This document shows, piece by piece, positions 1 to 11,560 of a DNA stretch of 64,000 bases. The stretch is taken from assembly GCA_032622095.1 (NCBI GenBank), contig CP136063.1, positions 27,904,987-27,968,986 of the forward strand. Direction: 5' to 3'. The position numbers and the translations under genes were made by a program. The stretch comes from Siphonodentalium dalli. Lineage: Eukaryota; Mollusca; Scaphopoda; Gadilida; Siphonodentaliidae. The first letter of the stretch is position 1, and every line of letters starts with the position of its first letter. Below the pieces are notes generated by a model. The model ran no database searches. It saw only the letters and a program-made list of their open reading frames with translations, and was not told where the DNA came from.

Positions 1-1805
1 AGCACTACATGGAACGGGCTGGATGGATCCAATATGGCCGCGACTCAGTGACAAGGCTTATTGTATATCTCAATGTACATTGGAAATATATCATGCCTTA
101 CGGGGAACGAAAAAAGCCTTAGAAGAATTCACTAGTAACCGTTCTTTCCGATGAGTTGGAGTAAACAGGAAGGGCAACAAATATTATACATATCGTGTGT
201 TTATTCTTTATCATATCTGAAAGTTTAATCCCTGCCTGATGTCTGCAAATATGTCTTATTTCTGCGTGGACATGGTGAAATTCTCTCACATGAAATGGGT
301 TTATCGCTGGCTCCTCTGGCTGTGACACTTTTCCACTTTTAAGTTTTCGTTTGAGATACGTGTGCGCTCTCCTCAATCGAATTGATTATCCCTGCAATGG
401 AGTGTCATAACCATGCTTTAAATTATATAGTATGTATATTAATTGTAGCTAAGGCATCAGTTTTAAGAAGATTGTCGTGTGACACTCGACTAGAGCTTCA
501 ATTGATCCACCAAACATACACTATCATGGAACATTACCAATTTGGGACCAAAATATCTTAGTGTGGAGTTTATATTTACGTTAAGATCACACACCCTTCT
601 GGTTTTTGGATTTGTTTGTTATGCATATGTAAACGAGCATTAACCGGTATTTTTCATGAAATATATCTACCTATTGTACCACGCATTCCCCTGTAGATTA
701 TCTCAAAGTCGGGATCAAATATGACTTTTTATGAGTCAATTATATAATTTGGTTTTCTGCTTGTTTCACTATTTCAATTTCGAACCTATTCCGATACTAA
801 CGTACCAGTCGTCAAACAAATAGTATGGGTTGTATGGTTTTCCGAAACATGATACACTGGTACCATCCAAATGAACACTTTTCTCTCTCATTTTATTTAC
901 CAGAATATGAAAGAAAAGATATTTTCCAAATTAATGGTCATTATTGGGCAAGTGACATCACAGGCGGGAATAGTTACTGTGGTGTAGAATCCTGATAAGA
1001 CACGACATCCATGTACATACCTGAGCCGGATCGCAGATACATCTAGCACATCTTCTATGTCTTGAGAATTGGATGAAGATAACAGCTTTCGATTATGGCC
1101 ATTTGTATTAGTATATCGCGATTTTCCCCCAACACCACCAAATCTAGATATCATCTACACCATCATCGTGTATTTCATCTACCCCATCATTACTTATTGC
1201 TATTCGCCGTAACCAGGCAACATTCTACACCGTCATAAACATTCATCTGCACCGCCAAAAATGTTTTTTTGTATTGAGGTAAATTCAACCGATTTGGAGG
1301 TGATCATGCGAAGTAACTTAATCCTGTGTATCTAGAACTATCAGATATACACTCCGGTGACGTGACCTGCTAGCAATTTCAGGAATGTTGGATTCGAACC
1401 TGTTTCTAACAGTAACAGTGAAGAATAACGTCAATGTTATGCATCCCATAACCGCCAATTTATAGCCGGTATAAGATGCGGAAATGTGCGGTTACTACTG
1501 TCCGAAATATACCACCAATACTGCGATTTACAACGCACATACTCATCAAAACATACATCCCCCGCCATATTGGATCATCTACACCGTTTTCTCTACCGTT
1601 TTCTCCTCCGAACTTGCACCACTCTGTTCATATGTCAGATATGTTAGCTGCATCAGATCTGAATCAAATTGGATAAGACTGATGTCCATTCTTTTCAGCG
1701 CAAGTGGGGTGTATGTCTAGCACCCAATATTTCCTGCCTTTCAGCGACCAGCGCACGTGTGTTCATTTTCATTGCCACAACACTATTACGTCCTTTATTT
1801 TATAG
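1..1805. other. Non-coding stretch, no gene recognised
   Basis: I see no gene here. Short open frames occur on both strands (for example around 119-376, 897-1154 and 1476-1720) but have no recognisable domain, no codon bias and no paired splice sites. The segment 1150-1260 has a loose repetition of 'catctacacc'-type words. If the exon at 1806 is internal, this is intron or upstream flank. Confidence 0.5.
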
Positions 1806-1946
1806 ATTGAGGACAACAACATGATACCAGTACATCTACAGCGCCTACTTTCACAGGCATTAATCGGTATACTGGATAGAATTAAACCAGTACTGCGGGA
1901 ACTGGAGAGCATGTTCAGTGAGGCGATTGAGCTGATACCAACAACA
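1806..1946 (+). CDS. Candidate internal coding exon, amphipathic-helix protein of unknown function
   Basis: A 141-bp open segment (47 codons, phase 0 at both ends) lies between a strong acceptor (pyrimidine-rich 'tttattttatag') and a donor 'GTTAGTAT'. The translation begins IEDNNMIPVHLQRLL and ends SMFSEAIELIPTT. It is rich in Leu/Ile spaced like an amphipathic alpha helix (hydrophobics every 3-4 residues from about residue 10 to 43), with no Cys and no signal peptide. I do not recognise a family. The style closely matches the exon at 22974-23096: same symmetric phase, 'TTTTATAG' acceptor and 'GTTAGTAT' donor. The two are plausibly exons of one + strand gene, and their helices may be related by exon duplication. 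Without transcript data the call rests on splice-site context and the non-random protein. It could also be a chance frame. Confidence 0.5.
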
Positions 1947-2499
1947 GTTAGTATGCATTGTATACTTGTGTGTATATATATACCGACTTAACCGTAATTA
2001 TGGACAGTTGTCCTGATACAGGATTACGGGCAGTCACATTTCCCATTGTCTGAAGTCAAAACAAATTTGCAAAATGCTATGTATAGGTTATATACCCCTA
2101 TATATAACTTCAGATTTACCCAACCCCTATTTTCATACCCACCCATAACGACGGTCAGGAGTCAACGTTACGGGCAGTATATAACAAACATATAGACAAC
2201 CGTAGCTGTGGGAAGTATATATATAAGGCATGTTATTACTGTGGAAATGTGCACATAAATAATTGGCATATGTGTACGTAAGTGTCTTATTGCAAGCTAT
2301 TTGGTATTAATTACTTCAGATTTATCCCACGCCTATTTAATATCTACCATTAATATGCTCTACTCTGATCTACGATACCATATATGGACATTGAGAAAAC
2401 CAAACACTATTTCAATGCTTGATTGTATAATACATTGTGTTGCTTGAGGCCAGGCACATACAGTGTAGGACTAGGCACACTATTTGCAGGTTTCCTCCT

Positions 2500-3190
2500 T
2501 TGGTGATTGTGATTCAGATTTGTCCAATCAGTGTCACCAGGACAAGTAGGTGGCAAGGCCAGCTACGTTACTCTTTCTCTCGATAGTATTTCCTGATGTG
2601 TCTTCTATGCAAGAATCAAATGGCCTATTTTGCTTATATTGGTATGAAATTATCTTGGGTGACATATTTGTGAAAATGGGATCACAAAGTCAAATAAGGG
2701 CAGTGCGAGAGACTTAACTATTTCACTACATAGTAATTCTTAAAATATGTTTGCAAGAACAAGTTGGCTTATTTAGCATGGAATATTCTTCCTTGACTGC
2801 AATTCATATTTTTTTAATAGGGTCACCTGGTCAAATAGGGGCCAAACGAAGGACAGTTTCCCTCTTAATAAGCTCCCTTCACAAGGTCCAGCAGGTCTAT
2901 TTTACTGACATTTATCATATGTATGAAGGATTATTTGGTGTCTGGGATTAAAATTTATTCAGATGGGGTCACCAGTTTAAATAGGGTGGGACCAGGGACA
3001 TAAATATATGTCTCTATAGTAATTCTTAAAATGTCTTCTCAAGAGAGGTTGGACTATTTAGCTTACATATAGTATGGATCAATCAGGGGGATCCATTAGT
3101 GACTGATATTCAGATTTGTTAAAATGAGGTCAACCTGTCCAGAAATGGCGGGGCTATGGGGAGTTAAAACTTTTGTCTAATAAAATCATT
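2500..3190. repeat. Degenerate ~145-bp tandem repeat, about 5 units
   Basis: A recurring block of the form 'cagatttgt..aa..(g)gggtcacc.ggtcaaataggg..', followed by 'agtaattcttaaaatatgt', recurs with 'ggtcac' landmarks near 2531, 2678, 2821, 2965 and 3126. Spacings are 147, 143, 144 and 161 bp. Units are diverged, so this is an old array. A core repeat of ~140-170 bp is typical of non-autonomous Helitron-like elements in molluscs, but no element ends are visible here. The open frame at 2751-2951 is just one unit read through. Confidence 0.6.
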
Positions 3191-4248
3191 GAAATACCAA
3201 TTTCATCAAAACATCTACCTTGGAACCACCTAACTGATTAATCTGACATACATGTATTGTGTTTTAGGTCCATGGATAATTGGGCTTCAAACATGTCTAA
3301 ATGGTTTTAGAAAAAGGCGCTTGCGAGATTGGAAATTTCCAACAATTATCTATTAAACGTGCACGTCGAAGATTGACTCGCCGTCTCGTTTAAGGCCAGG
3401 TGAATTAACCCTTTAAATGACGATATGGTCAGACACAGGCTTATATTGGTTCGCGGACACTATGATATGATGCCTCATGGTAGTACGATACATAGAAGCA
3501 TGGGTTGCAAATGATTACTTGCTGTGTCATCCACCGCCGGTTGTATTAACCATTCAAATGCCGATATTGGCTAAAGAACATGAGAGAGCCCGAGCAAACT
3601 TAGAAATTCGATCACACTATTTATTTATGCTGTTTATTTTTATTATACCGTTTATTATATACAGCCTTATTTATCCAGAAGTCAGTGAAAGGTGAACATA
3701 TCACGCGTGTGCACCCTTTTCCGGATTAAACTCCATGAAGCAGATAAGATAAGTATTTTCTACCACTCTATGCATTGTGGATTTAAGTTTAATAAACGCT
3801 ATAATTGTAATGGAAGAACTAAGATGAAGTTTCAGTTACAAGTAATATTAATTTAGACCATTCCGAAACATGAATCGTAATGCCTACAGGCATGCCTACA
3901 TTGTCACAGCGAGAACGGCTAATTATGTGGCAAATTTACCTCTTTTGTGTAGAATAGGCCTACCGCCCCACTGCGATGGATACTAATCTCATGGTTCACT
4001 TTGGTCCCACATCTCTTCAGGGCAGGTGGTTGAGTTGATCCGGCTCAATAAGTTGGCAGCCACGCCCCTCCGCAGTGTTTTCCCACTACATATATGACCC
4101 GCGTTGTATTGTTTTTCTAGTGTTCAGTTGTGAGTTCTGTTTGCCCTGTATGTTGTTTCTTTTGTGCCATATCTGATTGCATGTCGTCTTCATGTTTCAA
4201 CATTGGACTGTGGCGAGGTACCAGAAGGCTAAACGCATAACTACTAGT
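3191..4248. other. Non-coding stretch, no feature recognised
   Basis: No gene is recognised. A 72-codon frame at 3477-3695 ends in a hydrophobic run, but it has no initiation context, homology or splice support. The segment 4000-4248 is less AT-rich than its surroundings. It is the left flank of the inverted-repeat element starting at 4249. Confidence 0.4.
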
Positions 4249-4948
4249 AGTATAGTGCGCCTATTATTATACCCAAAACGTCTGACTAGGGGCTTCGACT
4301 ATGCTCGGCGCTCGGGTGACTAGTGTCGGTGCTCAGCCGCAAGTTATTGATATTATAGGTGTCACGTGTTGTAACGTAACTCTTTGTTAATAAGACTGAC
4401 AGGTGTCAGGTCCTTTTGCTCCTCTCGTTGTTCTGAATATGACTGGAATGCGCTCGGCTTCTAGTTCTTAGTGTGCCTGCGTCAGACTGTTCAATAGCCT
4501 ATTATATATTCAGTATATAGAAAATACATGAACTCACTGACGCTTGTAGTTATGTAAGGGCGGTGGTACGTATTTGACCACAAATTTGTTCATCAATGAA
4601 AAGGACGGTAGAGATGCTCGGTCTATAGAATATCTGCAATTATGGGGGTCACTTTTTCGCAAGACACACACACCCTTGGACGATGGGAAGGGGATAAAGC
4701 AACCCCTGGCCCTGGGATGGAGGAGTATTGCCTTATTATCTACTACTCTTTCCTCCTAGTACACTCTGCTTTCACTCCCTGTCCACTCCCCCGACCTCCC
4801 GCTCCTTCCTAGTCCACTATGTTTCCCTCCATGTCAACTCTGCTGGACCTCCCGCATCCACACGTCTATAGACAATAGTTATGCCATGCACCACTTTGTG
4901 TATACGGTGTTATCCCCATTTATCCACTGGGTTCGGTGTTGTCTTATA
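4249..4948 (+). repeat. Left terminal inverted repeat (~700 bp)
   Basis: It matches the reverse complement of 12516-13724. Shared landmarks include 'agtatagtgcgcctatta', 'gtcacccgagcgccgag' (as its complement), 'acacgtgacac/gtgtcacgtgttgtaacg', 'gcagatattc' with its complement, 'gggggtcactttttcgc', and 'tactctttcctcctagtac', ending at 'ttgtcttata'. It carries pyrimidine-rich tracts in 4740-4860. The open frame 4574-4759 lies inside the repeat and has a counterpart in the other arm's decay, so I do not treat it as a gene. Confidence 0.75.
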
Positions 4949-4985
4949 CGTCCTTCGGGTGTCGAGGCGGGGGTGGGGACGCAAC

Positions 4986-5252
4986 TATTCCATATCTGGA
5001 AACCAAAGATTATGTGTGTATTTTTTTCTCTCGAGACACACACCCTTGGCTAAAACAAAATCCGCGATTCCTATATAATCCTCTTTCCTCCTAGTACACC
5101 ATGCCATCCCTCCCTATCCACTCCGACCTCCCGACCTCCCAGTCCACTCTGCTTCCCTCCATATCCACGTTTATAAGTTACCCCACACCCTTTGTATATT
5201 ACAGTGTTATTTCCCCCCTCCAACACTGGGTTAATTGTCTGATATGACCTTC
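4986..5252 (+). repeat. Diverged direct copy of the inner part of the left inverted repeat
   Basis: This stretch re-reads 4616-4955 in the same orientation with indels. The 'gacacacacacccttgg' block at 4663 recurs as 'gagacacacacccttgg' at 5033, 'tttcctcctagtacac' recurs, and 'ccactgggttcggtgttgtcttata' is matched by 'cactgggttaattgtctgata'. Divergence is higher than between the two inverted arms, so this duplication is older, or belongs to a second, more decayed copy. Confidence 0.6.
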
Positions 5253-6259
5253 AAGTTACACAAATATTCCGTGATTCCACAGCAAACACAGTCTAGTTGA
5301 ATACTTAACCATTGACAGTGCTATTCTGCGTTGATAAGTCGATATTCGGTGTGTATAAAGAACCTGTGGATTCAATGAATAGTCCTTGGCGGTGACTCAA
5401 TATTCTTTACAATTGACAATTCACAACAACGTCGCACTGCATGGATTGCATTCTCTTAGAATTTAAATACCTATCGAAAGATAGTGTTGTCTCCCTTGAA
5501 ACGAAATCCGTTTAATCGAAGTGTATACATAGTGACCCGAACTTGGGTCTATTGTATGCACTGTGAAATCAAGACCGCTTTGGTGCTTGCACTGAAAGTT
5601 TATATGAAATGGCACAGGCACAAATTGATGCGGCCCGTGCGGAATATATATATACCTTTATTTTCCTCCAAGTTATGAAGAGTGGTACATGGTTGCAAAA
5701 TTATTGGTTAACGTACATACACAATGTGATAAAAGAAGTGATATTGAATTAACAAAATATGAATCATATGCAAGTTCGCCTATATTACAAATAAATTGTG
5801 TATACAGGCTTACAATAACTGACATTCCACACTCGCACACACTAGTATATCGGCCACCCATACACTCACGCGTATGCACCCAAGTTCGCAGACACGCACG
5901 CAATTACTACAGTCAGGTACACTCAATTACATCCATGCAACAGAACTAAACTTGTTTTGATAAACACACATATAATTTGTGCATGAATTACACGTTAAGC
6001 ACGGAGCACCTGATTGCTCATCATGCAGCTATGGATATGTTCATAGTTTGATCGTTTGCAGTCCACCCTGACGATTCCATACTAAAAAGAACTAGAGGTC
6101 AGATTCCATGGAATCAGATATACTTCCATGGTATTCCATCCCATCCCATGTGAGTGTTATGCGTATATGTGTGTTCCTTTTCACGCGAATGCATATTGGT
6201 GCCTTACGATCCGATGGTGGATTTCTTAATTTAATATATATTTTGGTACTTCTGTCTGT
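5253..6259. other. Interior of the decayed element, no gene recognised
   Basis: No domain is recognised on either strand. Overlapping frames at 5484-5678, 5673-5903 and 5689-5949 are short, partly built on 'cacac' and 'tatata' runs, and antisense to one another. Around 6107-6135 there are several 'ttccatgg' words, echoing the 'acttccatgg' palindromes seen at 9657 and 26227. Confidence 0.4.
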
Positions 6260-6640
6260 CTATTTGTTTGTATGTCAGCTATGGCCGGGAAAACTGCTGG
6301 ACGGATTTTGACGAAATCTGAAAAATGTGGGTACTTTTGTCCAGGGAGTGTTTTGGACGGGTCGAATCGTGACCCCAGACCTGACATTTGTCTTCAAAAA
6401 GGACAACCGAAGGTCAAATCGGGTAAAACACGGATTTCCACGAAATTAGATACCTATGGGTACTTTTGTCCGGGGAGTCTTTTGGGCGGGTCCAGTCGTG
6501 ACCCCGACCTGACATTGACATTCGAAATGGTAAGTTCAAGGTCAAATCGAGTAAAACGATCGGATTTCGACGAAATTTTATACCTAGGAAAACTTTTGTC
6601 CGGGGAGTGTTTTGGACAGGTCAAAGCGTGACAATAGGTT
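6260..6640. repeat. ~129-bp tandem repeat, about 2.7 units
   Basis: The phrase 'cggattt..acgaaat' followed by 'gggtacttttgtccggggagt' and 'ttttgg.cgggtc.a.tcgtgacccc' occurs from about 6302, 6432 and 6560, a period near 129 bp. The match includes the 'aaggtcaaatcg.gtaaaac' linker. Such blocks are common in mollusc intergenic DNA. The open frames 6272-6631 (+) and 6454-6693 (-) simply traverse the repeat, in opposite directions, so they are not genes. Confidence 0.65.
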
Positions 6641-7519
6641 ACTTTTAAAATAGAGCGGACATACCTATATAGTATATCGGTGAGCATATTCATGCATTTG
6701 CCTTGCTTCTTGCTAAGTCCGTTTGAATTTGCGTCATGAAGAGAGGGTTTGAATTTGAGTAATATATATCACCCGTCACAACGTTATACGCTACCAGGGT
6801 TAAACCGTTCAATATAAATCATTAAAAAATGTACTAATCTTGCGTTTATATACTACTTATCACATCCACTCATCGAAAAGTTTTTATCTCAATATATGAT
6901 TTTCGGAGTAATTTTGCCCATTTGATCTTCGGTGGAATTTTCCAAATCTGAACCCACCCGACACAAACACTCCCTTGAGCAGGTTGCGTTTATATTAGAG
7001 AGGTCAAATTTTAGAGGCATACCTTCAGTATACCGGCTTATGTACCACCGCATTAAACTCGCTCCTACATCGGCCCGTTTGGATTTGGGGCTAAAATCGG
7101 CTAGTGATAGATTACAGAAGTATACATATTTATGATATATAGCGTTGTCACGAGTAAACCGTTCCATCTGAAAATTAGAAAATTGCGCTCTAGATGCGCG
7201 TGAACACTAGCTATCAGATGTACTCGTCAAAAAAAATTATCTCGATGTTTGAATTTGAAGTATAGCGGTCAAGATTTGGGGGGGGGGGCGTGAATAGAAT
7301 ATCCAAATGTACCTGCTAGTAGGCTGCTACGGCATTACCTTGCTCTTTAATTAGTCTTTTTGGATTTGTTGGGAAGAATAGGTGCATTTTCCCGTTCCCC
7401 GTATAGCGGAAAGGGGTATATATAGTCACGCATTTCAATAAGTTTGGATATAAAGTTTAAATATACACAGTTATATGCCTATATATTTAATACTAATATA
7501 TTTTCTTATAAATTAACAG
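6641..7519. other. AT-rich stretch, no gene
   Basis: No gene is recognised. The antisense pair of frames at 6889-7167 and 6932-7135 are mirror shadows. A G11 homopolymer lies near 7278-7288. A recurring phrase of the type 'cgttata/gcgttgtcacgagtaaaccgttc' appears at about 6780-6810 and 7142-7167, hinting at a diverged ~350-bp duplication. Confidence 0.4.
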
Positions 7520-7597
7520 CGCAGTACGTAGCCGAGTGGTGAGAGCGTCAAACCTTCAGTTTGTATTTAATTGCTACGTGAGTTCGAATCCCGTCAA
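7520..7597 (+). tRNA. tRNA-like sequence (pseudogene or SINE head)
   Basis: This has both internal Pol III promoter elements of a tRNA: an A box 'TAGCCGAGTGG' (from 7529) and a B box 'GAGTTCGAATCCCG' (7580-7593), spaced as in a tRNA with a longer variable region (Ser/Leu-like D arm 'GCCGAGTGG'). A short 'caaac..gtttg' hairpin stands where the anticodon stem should be. The acceptor-stem ends do not pair well, so a functional tRNA is unlikely. It is better read as a tRNA pseudogene or the head of a tRNA-derived SINE. No anticodon identity is offered. Confidence 0.4.
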
Positions 7598-8489
7598 ATT
7601 ATCTACCATTTTTTTTAACATGTTTTGGTGTATTTTAATCATCAAATACGAATAATACCAAACTAAAGATAATGTAAAGATGCTTTTTATATTCGATAAA
7701 TAACTAGAATATAAACGTCGATGTGTTATTGAATCGGATATAAAACAATAAACACGTGGGTCGGTTTTCGCATATATAACATGAAGCGCGCTTAATGAAC
7801 GTTCGGTCCGAAGAATATAATGAGTGATTAACAACAACACACAAATAGTTTGAACGTAATCGAACAGATAAGAGCTTCTCTATAAGTAGATTCCTTTATG
7901 GTAGGAATAATGAGCGGTTGTTTCATGTTTGCTTTTTGACAAGACTTAAATGACGGTGTACGAAACTATCAGTGGTGTTTTAGTTTGCGAAAGTATAAAA
8001 GGAGTCATTTCCAGTTAGGCAGACATATACTCACGGAAAGAATTGAATGTCTATCAGCAGTATACTACGGTTTATAACAATATACAAATTGTTCTTACGA
8101 AACTGATGATGTTTGCATGTTTCTATGTGTTTATCGTTGTTATCGCAAATGGAATAATTGGCTATACGTCGTCATTACGTTAGTAGAAATATACACCATA
8201 TAACGAAGGCTTGTGTTATCAAATTAATGTAATGTTTGTATTTTGTTTGGTTGTATATGATATGCAATGCGTTGAAGATGCGAAAGAAAATACAAAAGTG
8301 AAATGCACGCACGCAGATAGCTCATGACAGACTATACACGATACAATGATAATTTACCACACACCATGGACTACATAATTTACGAATAGGTGGGTTTATA
8401 TTAAAAATTCAAGTTATTTGCTTTATAACGGCTCCGATATGAACTCATACCAATATACCACTCTGAAAATGATTGTTGGAATTCAACGG
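7598..8489. other. AT-rich stretch, no gene
   Basis: Nothing is recognised. The frame at 7574-7840 on the minus strand has no domain. This could contain the body of a SINE headed by the tRNA-like segment at 7520, but no tail or target duplication is evident. Confidence 0.35.
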
Positions 8490-9690
8490 GCGTTCTATCG
8501 GTTCTCAGGTAGAGGATTGAGACTGGTCCACGGTAAGACGGGTGTATTCGAATCGGAGTTAGGTTCCATCCCAAGGGGGATGGAGTAGCCGGAGGAAGGA
8601 GAGAGGGGAGTGACAAATTTTTGGCGTATATATAGATAATATATATTATATATATAAGCGGAATTATTTTGAAGAGCTCTTTTCACTTGACTGAGAAAAA
8701 ATAATGTTCCAATAAAGTCCAAAAGTTTTGGTTGAAATATTGGAGCCTTTTCTGGGACAGGTCGATTTGGATCCGTTTTGGACTCTGGATTTCCCAAAAG
8801 TCATCTCCGTTTCGCGTGTAGCATAATATGAATCTTCGGAGGAGATGTGTTATCAAGCACATGGGCCCAAATTGCAAACTTTGAGGGCCCGTAACTCTTG
8901 GGTTTCTTCTCGGATTTCAAAAATCCTTTCCGGTATGAGTTTGTTTTAGTTCGGGAAATACATAAACTTAAATATATGAATGTCAATCAAAATTTTATTT
9001 TTCAAAAAATTTGCCCCCCCCCCACCTCAGTGTCAAAATATATGTCCGACCCTGTCAAATTTTCCTTCTCTGACTAAACTGACAACGGTCAACACGACTA
9101 TGAAAACCACATGCAGTTATCTGGAATGATACAAGAGGACAACCGAGTACAATCAAATAGAGGTTTGCCAACTATGGGCGGTAACTCCTCAGGGAAAGCG
9201 CGGACACAAGTTCTGATGCCCGTGGGCAGTAGGGCATATCGAGATGTGCATACAGTCCAATTTTCGATGCTCTGCTCTTTATAATTTCCGAGATAATAAA
9301 ATGACATGTTTTCAGATAAAGGGAGATAACTCCTCGGGGAAAACGCGGACAATATTCGTTATGCAACGATGGCATACAACTCTTTGATCCCAAGATACGT
9401 ACCAAGTTTTAGTGTGCTATTCCTGGTACTTTTCGAGTAATAAGGGTTGCAAAAGTGTCCAGTATAATAATAATAATAATGAAAAATAATCGAAAAAGGG
9501 CCATAACTCTGTTAAAAGATATTGGACCAACATCCGGATACCACTATTTTGAGTAGACCTTAGATGCCTTCATTCGCTAGATATTTCGCGGTCCTCCTCC
9601 CATTAGTTTCTGAGTATTTCCAATTAAACAGAAAACGGCCGCAGTAGAAAAACAATATACTTCCTTGGTTACACCATGGAAGTATAATAA
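8490..9690. repeat. Non-coding repeat region with ~145-bp internal duplication
   Basis: 'gggcggtaactcctcagggaaagcgcggac' words at 9176 recur as a close variant at 9321 (offset 145 bp), and 'gggccataactctgttaa' follows at 9496. These are the same class of phrase found in the pearl-like element at 31.07-31.68 kb, so a related non-autonomous element is likely. A C10 run (9013-9022) and a (TAA)n run (9465-9480) are present. The region ends at a palindrome 'acttcc.tggt..acc.atggaagt' (9657-9680), the same type as at 26227-26250. The minus-strand frames in 8401-9405 overlap each other and follow the repeat, so they are rejected as genes. Confidence 0.45.
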
Positions 9691-10411
9691 TTACATATAC
9701 ATGTAATATCCAAAAGAACAAGCATGCGTTGCGCCTGTACATTCGTGCACTCGCGTGGAGGAAGACGAGAAATGTGGACTTCATTTGATCGGTGCAGTAA
9801 TGCCAAATCTTTAACATCTAGTGCATGTGATGGTAGAAGCGCAGGGCTCGCCACTTTTTGAACATGACTCTCGTTGCGACTGTCGGTAATAGAAGTAACT
9901 GGTCAATACGTAATCGTTAGGCGTCGTCAAGTTTAATAAAACATGTAGGTAGTCCATAATGTGTGCGTATGCCCAACAATGAACGAAGTATAGTATATTG
10001 AATCTTCAATAAATGAAAACAGTTCAAAAGGAAGATTTTATATTTCAAAAGTTGGCAATGGAATAATCGTACCCGCTGCAACTGAACTTTCTATAACACT
10101 TACTCGAGATTTTCAAACAACGACGTACATCTATTCCAATTGAGGTGGAATCCTTCAGTAGTATGTTTGACATGGATATGTCTATTCTGTATCTACAAAG
10201 TTACTTAAGCGGGAAAACATAAGACATTTTGTATAGCAAATAATTATGTGGTGTATAACTTAATGACATTCAGATACGGCGGCACCGTCCTAGATAAAAT
10301 TAGGACACTGCAGCACTATACTAGATAAAAACATCTGGAACTGCAAACTCAATTAATATAGATATTGTTCTTCTTGTCATAAAAGTCTATCCTGTTCCTG
10401 GAAAAGACTCA
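9691..10411. other. Interior of the decayed element upstream of the ATPase remnant
   Basis: No gene is recognised. The minus-strand frames 9560-9854 overlap in two phases and have no domain. This stretch may hold an unrecognisably decayed Polinton gene, but I cannot support one. Confidence 0.35.
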
Positions 10412-11129
10412 GTGTCCTCAGCTCAGTCAAGGATGAAGCATCAGTGTGAAGCATGTTCAATTGAATATGTATGGCCAGACAGCTTAAACGGCACACGAAG
10501 TTCAAACACTCTCAACAACAACAACAACTACAACAACTACAACAAACCTTATATAGGAAGCAGTGGTGGTATGCGGCAGTATGACTTCAAGTTCAGGCAT
10601 TCATTTACCACGTGAATTTCGGGTCCCACTTCTTGCGGCAAAACACACTTGCTTAAGAGTATACTTTAAAATTGTTCAGCGAGTATACAGCCTTCATCCG
10701 AGAAAGTGATTTTGTACTGTCAGCTATTATATGATGCAATCAATGACACAGTCGTGCCATCTGTCCAGTTTCCGACCAACTTGGACACACTCATTCAATC
10801 TGAAAACAAATGGCTGATTGTACTTGATGACCTTATGTCTACGGCATCCAAGCATTCGCGGGTTACTGAATTATTCACTGAAGGCAGTCACCATTTGAGT
10901 ATATCAGTGTAGGACCCCACTCAACGGAGAAATTGCCACTACTTGATTATATTCAATAACACCATAGATAACATTCAGGTAATGACTCTAGTTCGTCTAG
11001 TGTATCCAGAGAAAACACAATACTGTATGCGCCTTTCCAATGAAGCTACCAATCAACCATTTGGTAATCTCGTAGTTGACTTAAAACGAATACTCCAGAA
11101 AGTTTGTGACTGTGCAGTATTGTGTTGAC
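10412..11129 (+). pseudogene. Broken virus-type packaging ATPase (Polinton/adintovirus-like, FtsK/HerA class)
   Basis: Successive pieces in different frames follow the order of the DNA-packaging ATPase carried by Polintons and related viruses. First comes an N-terminal zinc-finger-like piece (HQCEACSIEYVWPDSL; the His expected after it is lost), then an Asn-rich linker from a CAA/AAC repeat. A Walker A piece, GPTSCGKT, starts near 10621, just after an in-frame stop (TGA, 10613-10615). A frameshift near 10705-10740 follows, then Walker B 'LIVLDDLM' (~10817-10840) with the family phrase 'RVTELFTEGSHH'. Another break comes after about 10912, then the C-terminal piece with 'YPEKTQY' and 'FGNLVVDLK' in the 10943-11128 frame. 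In the family this enzyme hydrolyses ATP to pump viral DNA into the capsid. Here at least one stop and two frame breaks rule out a working product. This is the only recognisable gene inside the inverted repeats. Confidence 0.7.
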
Positions 11130-11560
11130 AAAGACGAGTATAAATCAAGAAAGCATATAGCCAAATAACAGTAGTGTTTATGAGCCCGTCGAGGTGATAA
11201 CGCATCAAAAAGAAAGAAATCATCAGTGAGGCGACTTACCTCTGGCTATTGTCACAGCAGGAATACGACTCCGAAAGCGAAGACGGCATCATACCAGACT
11301 GTGACGATTCTGGTGTCGTGATTGAGTCCCACCATGATGTACAAATGTACTGCCTGCCGTTCGGAGTTCATTGAGGACATATAAACACCTCCTGATGGAG
11401 TACATGAGAAATAAAAGTAAGAACAAAAATGATAAACCGGTGGACTCCTCTCAAAACTCTGAGCAAGATGACGACGATGACAATGGATGATTAACTGCAA
11501 TAAACCTCGTATTATTGGTGTCGAATAAAGCAAATGTTGATACACTAACTGTTTATTTGT
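11130..11560 (+). pseudogene. Possible decayed small acidic reading frame downstream of the ATPase
   Basis: Two fragments on the same strand follow the ATPase remnant. One spans about 11227-11376 and contains SQQEYDSESEDGIIPDCDD. The other spans about 11400-11487 and ends in a run SSQNSEQDDDDDNG before a stop. Lys-rich and acidic low-complexity proteins sit next to the ATPase in some Polinton-like elements, so a decayed companion gene is possible, but there is no diagnostic domain. The opposite-strand frame 11252-11593 is taken as a shadow. Weak call. Confidence 0.25.

Noticed and set aside
3477-3695. 72-codon frame with a hydrophobic C-terminus as a small membrane protein
   Set aside because: No homology, no splice or promoter context, and AT-rich DNA readily gives Ile/Phe/Leu/Tyr runs.
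5484-5949. Overlapping + and - frames as a Polinton gene
   Set aside because: They are mutually antisense, partly low-complexity, and show no integrase, polymerase or protease motif.
7520-7597. Functional tRNA with an assignable anticodon
   Set aside because: The acceptor stem does not pair and the anticodon loop cannot be fixed to seven bases with certainty, so no amino-acid identity is claimed.
8401-9405. Several overlapping minus-strand frames up to 100 codons
   Set aside because: They overlap in different phases and track a non-coding repeat with 145-bp periodicity.
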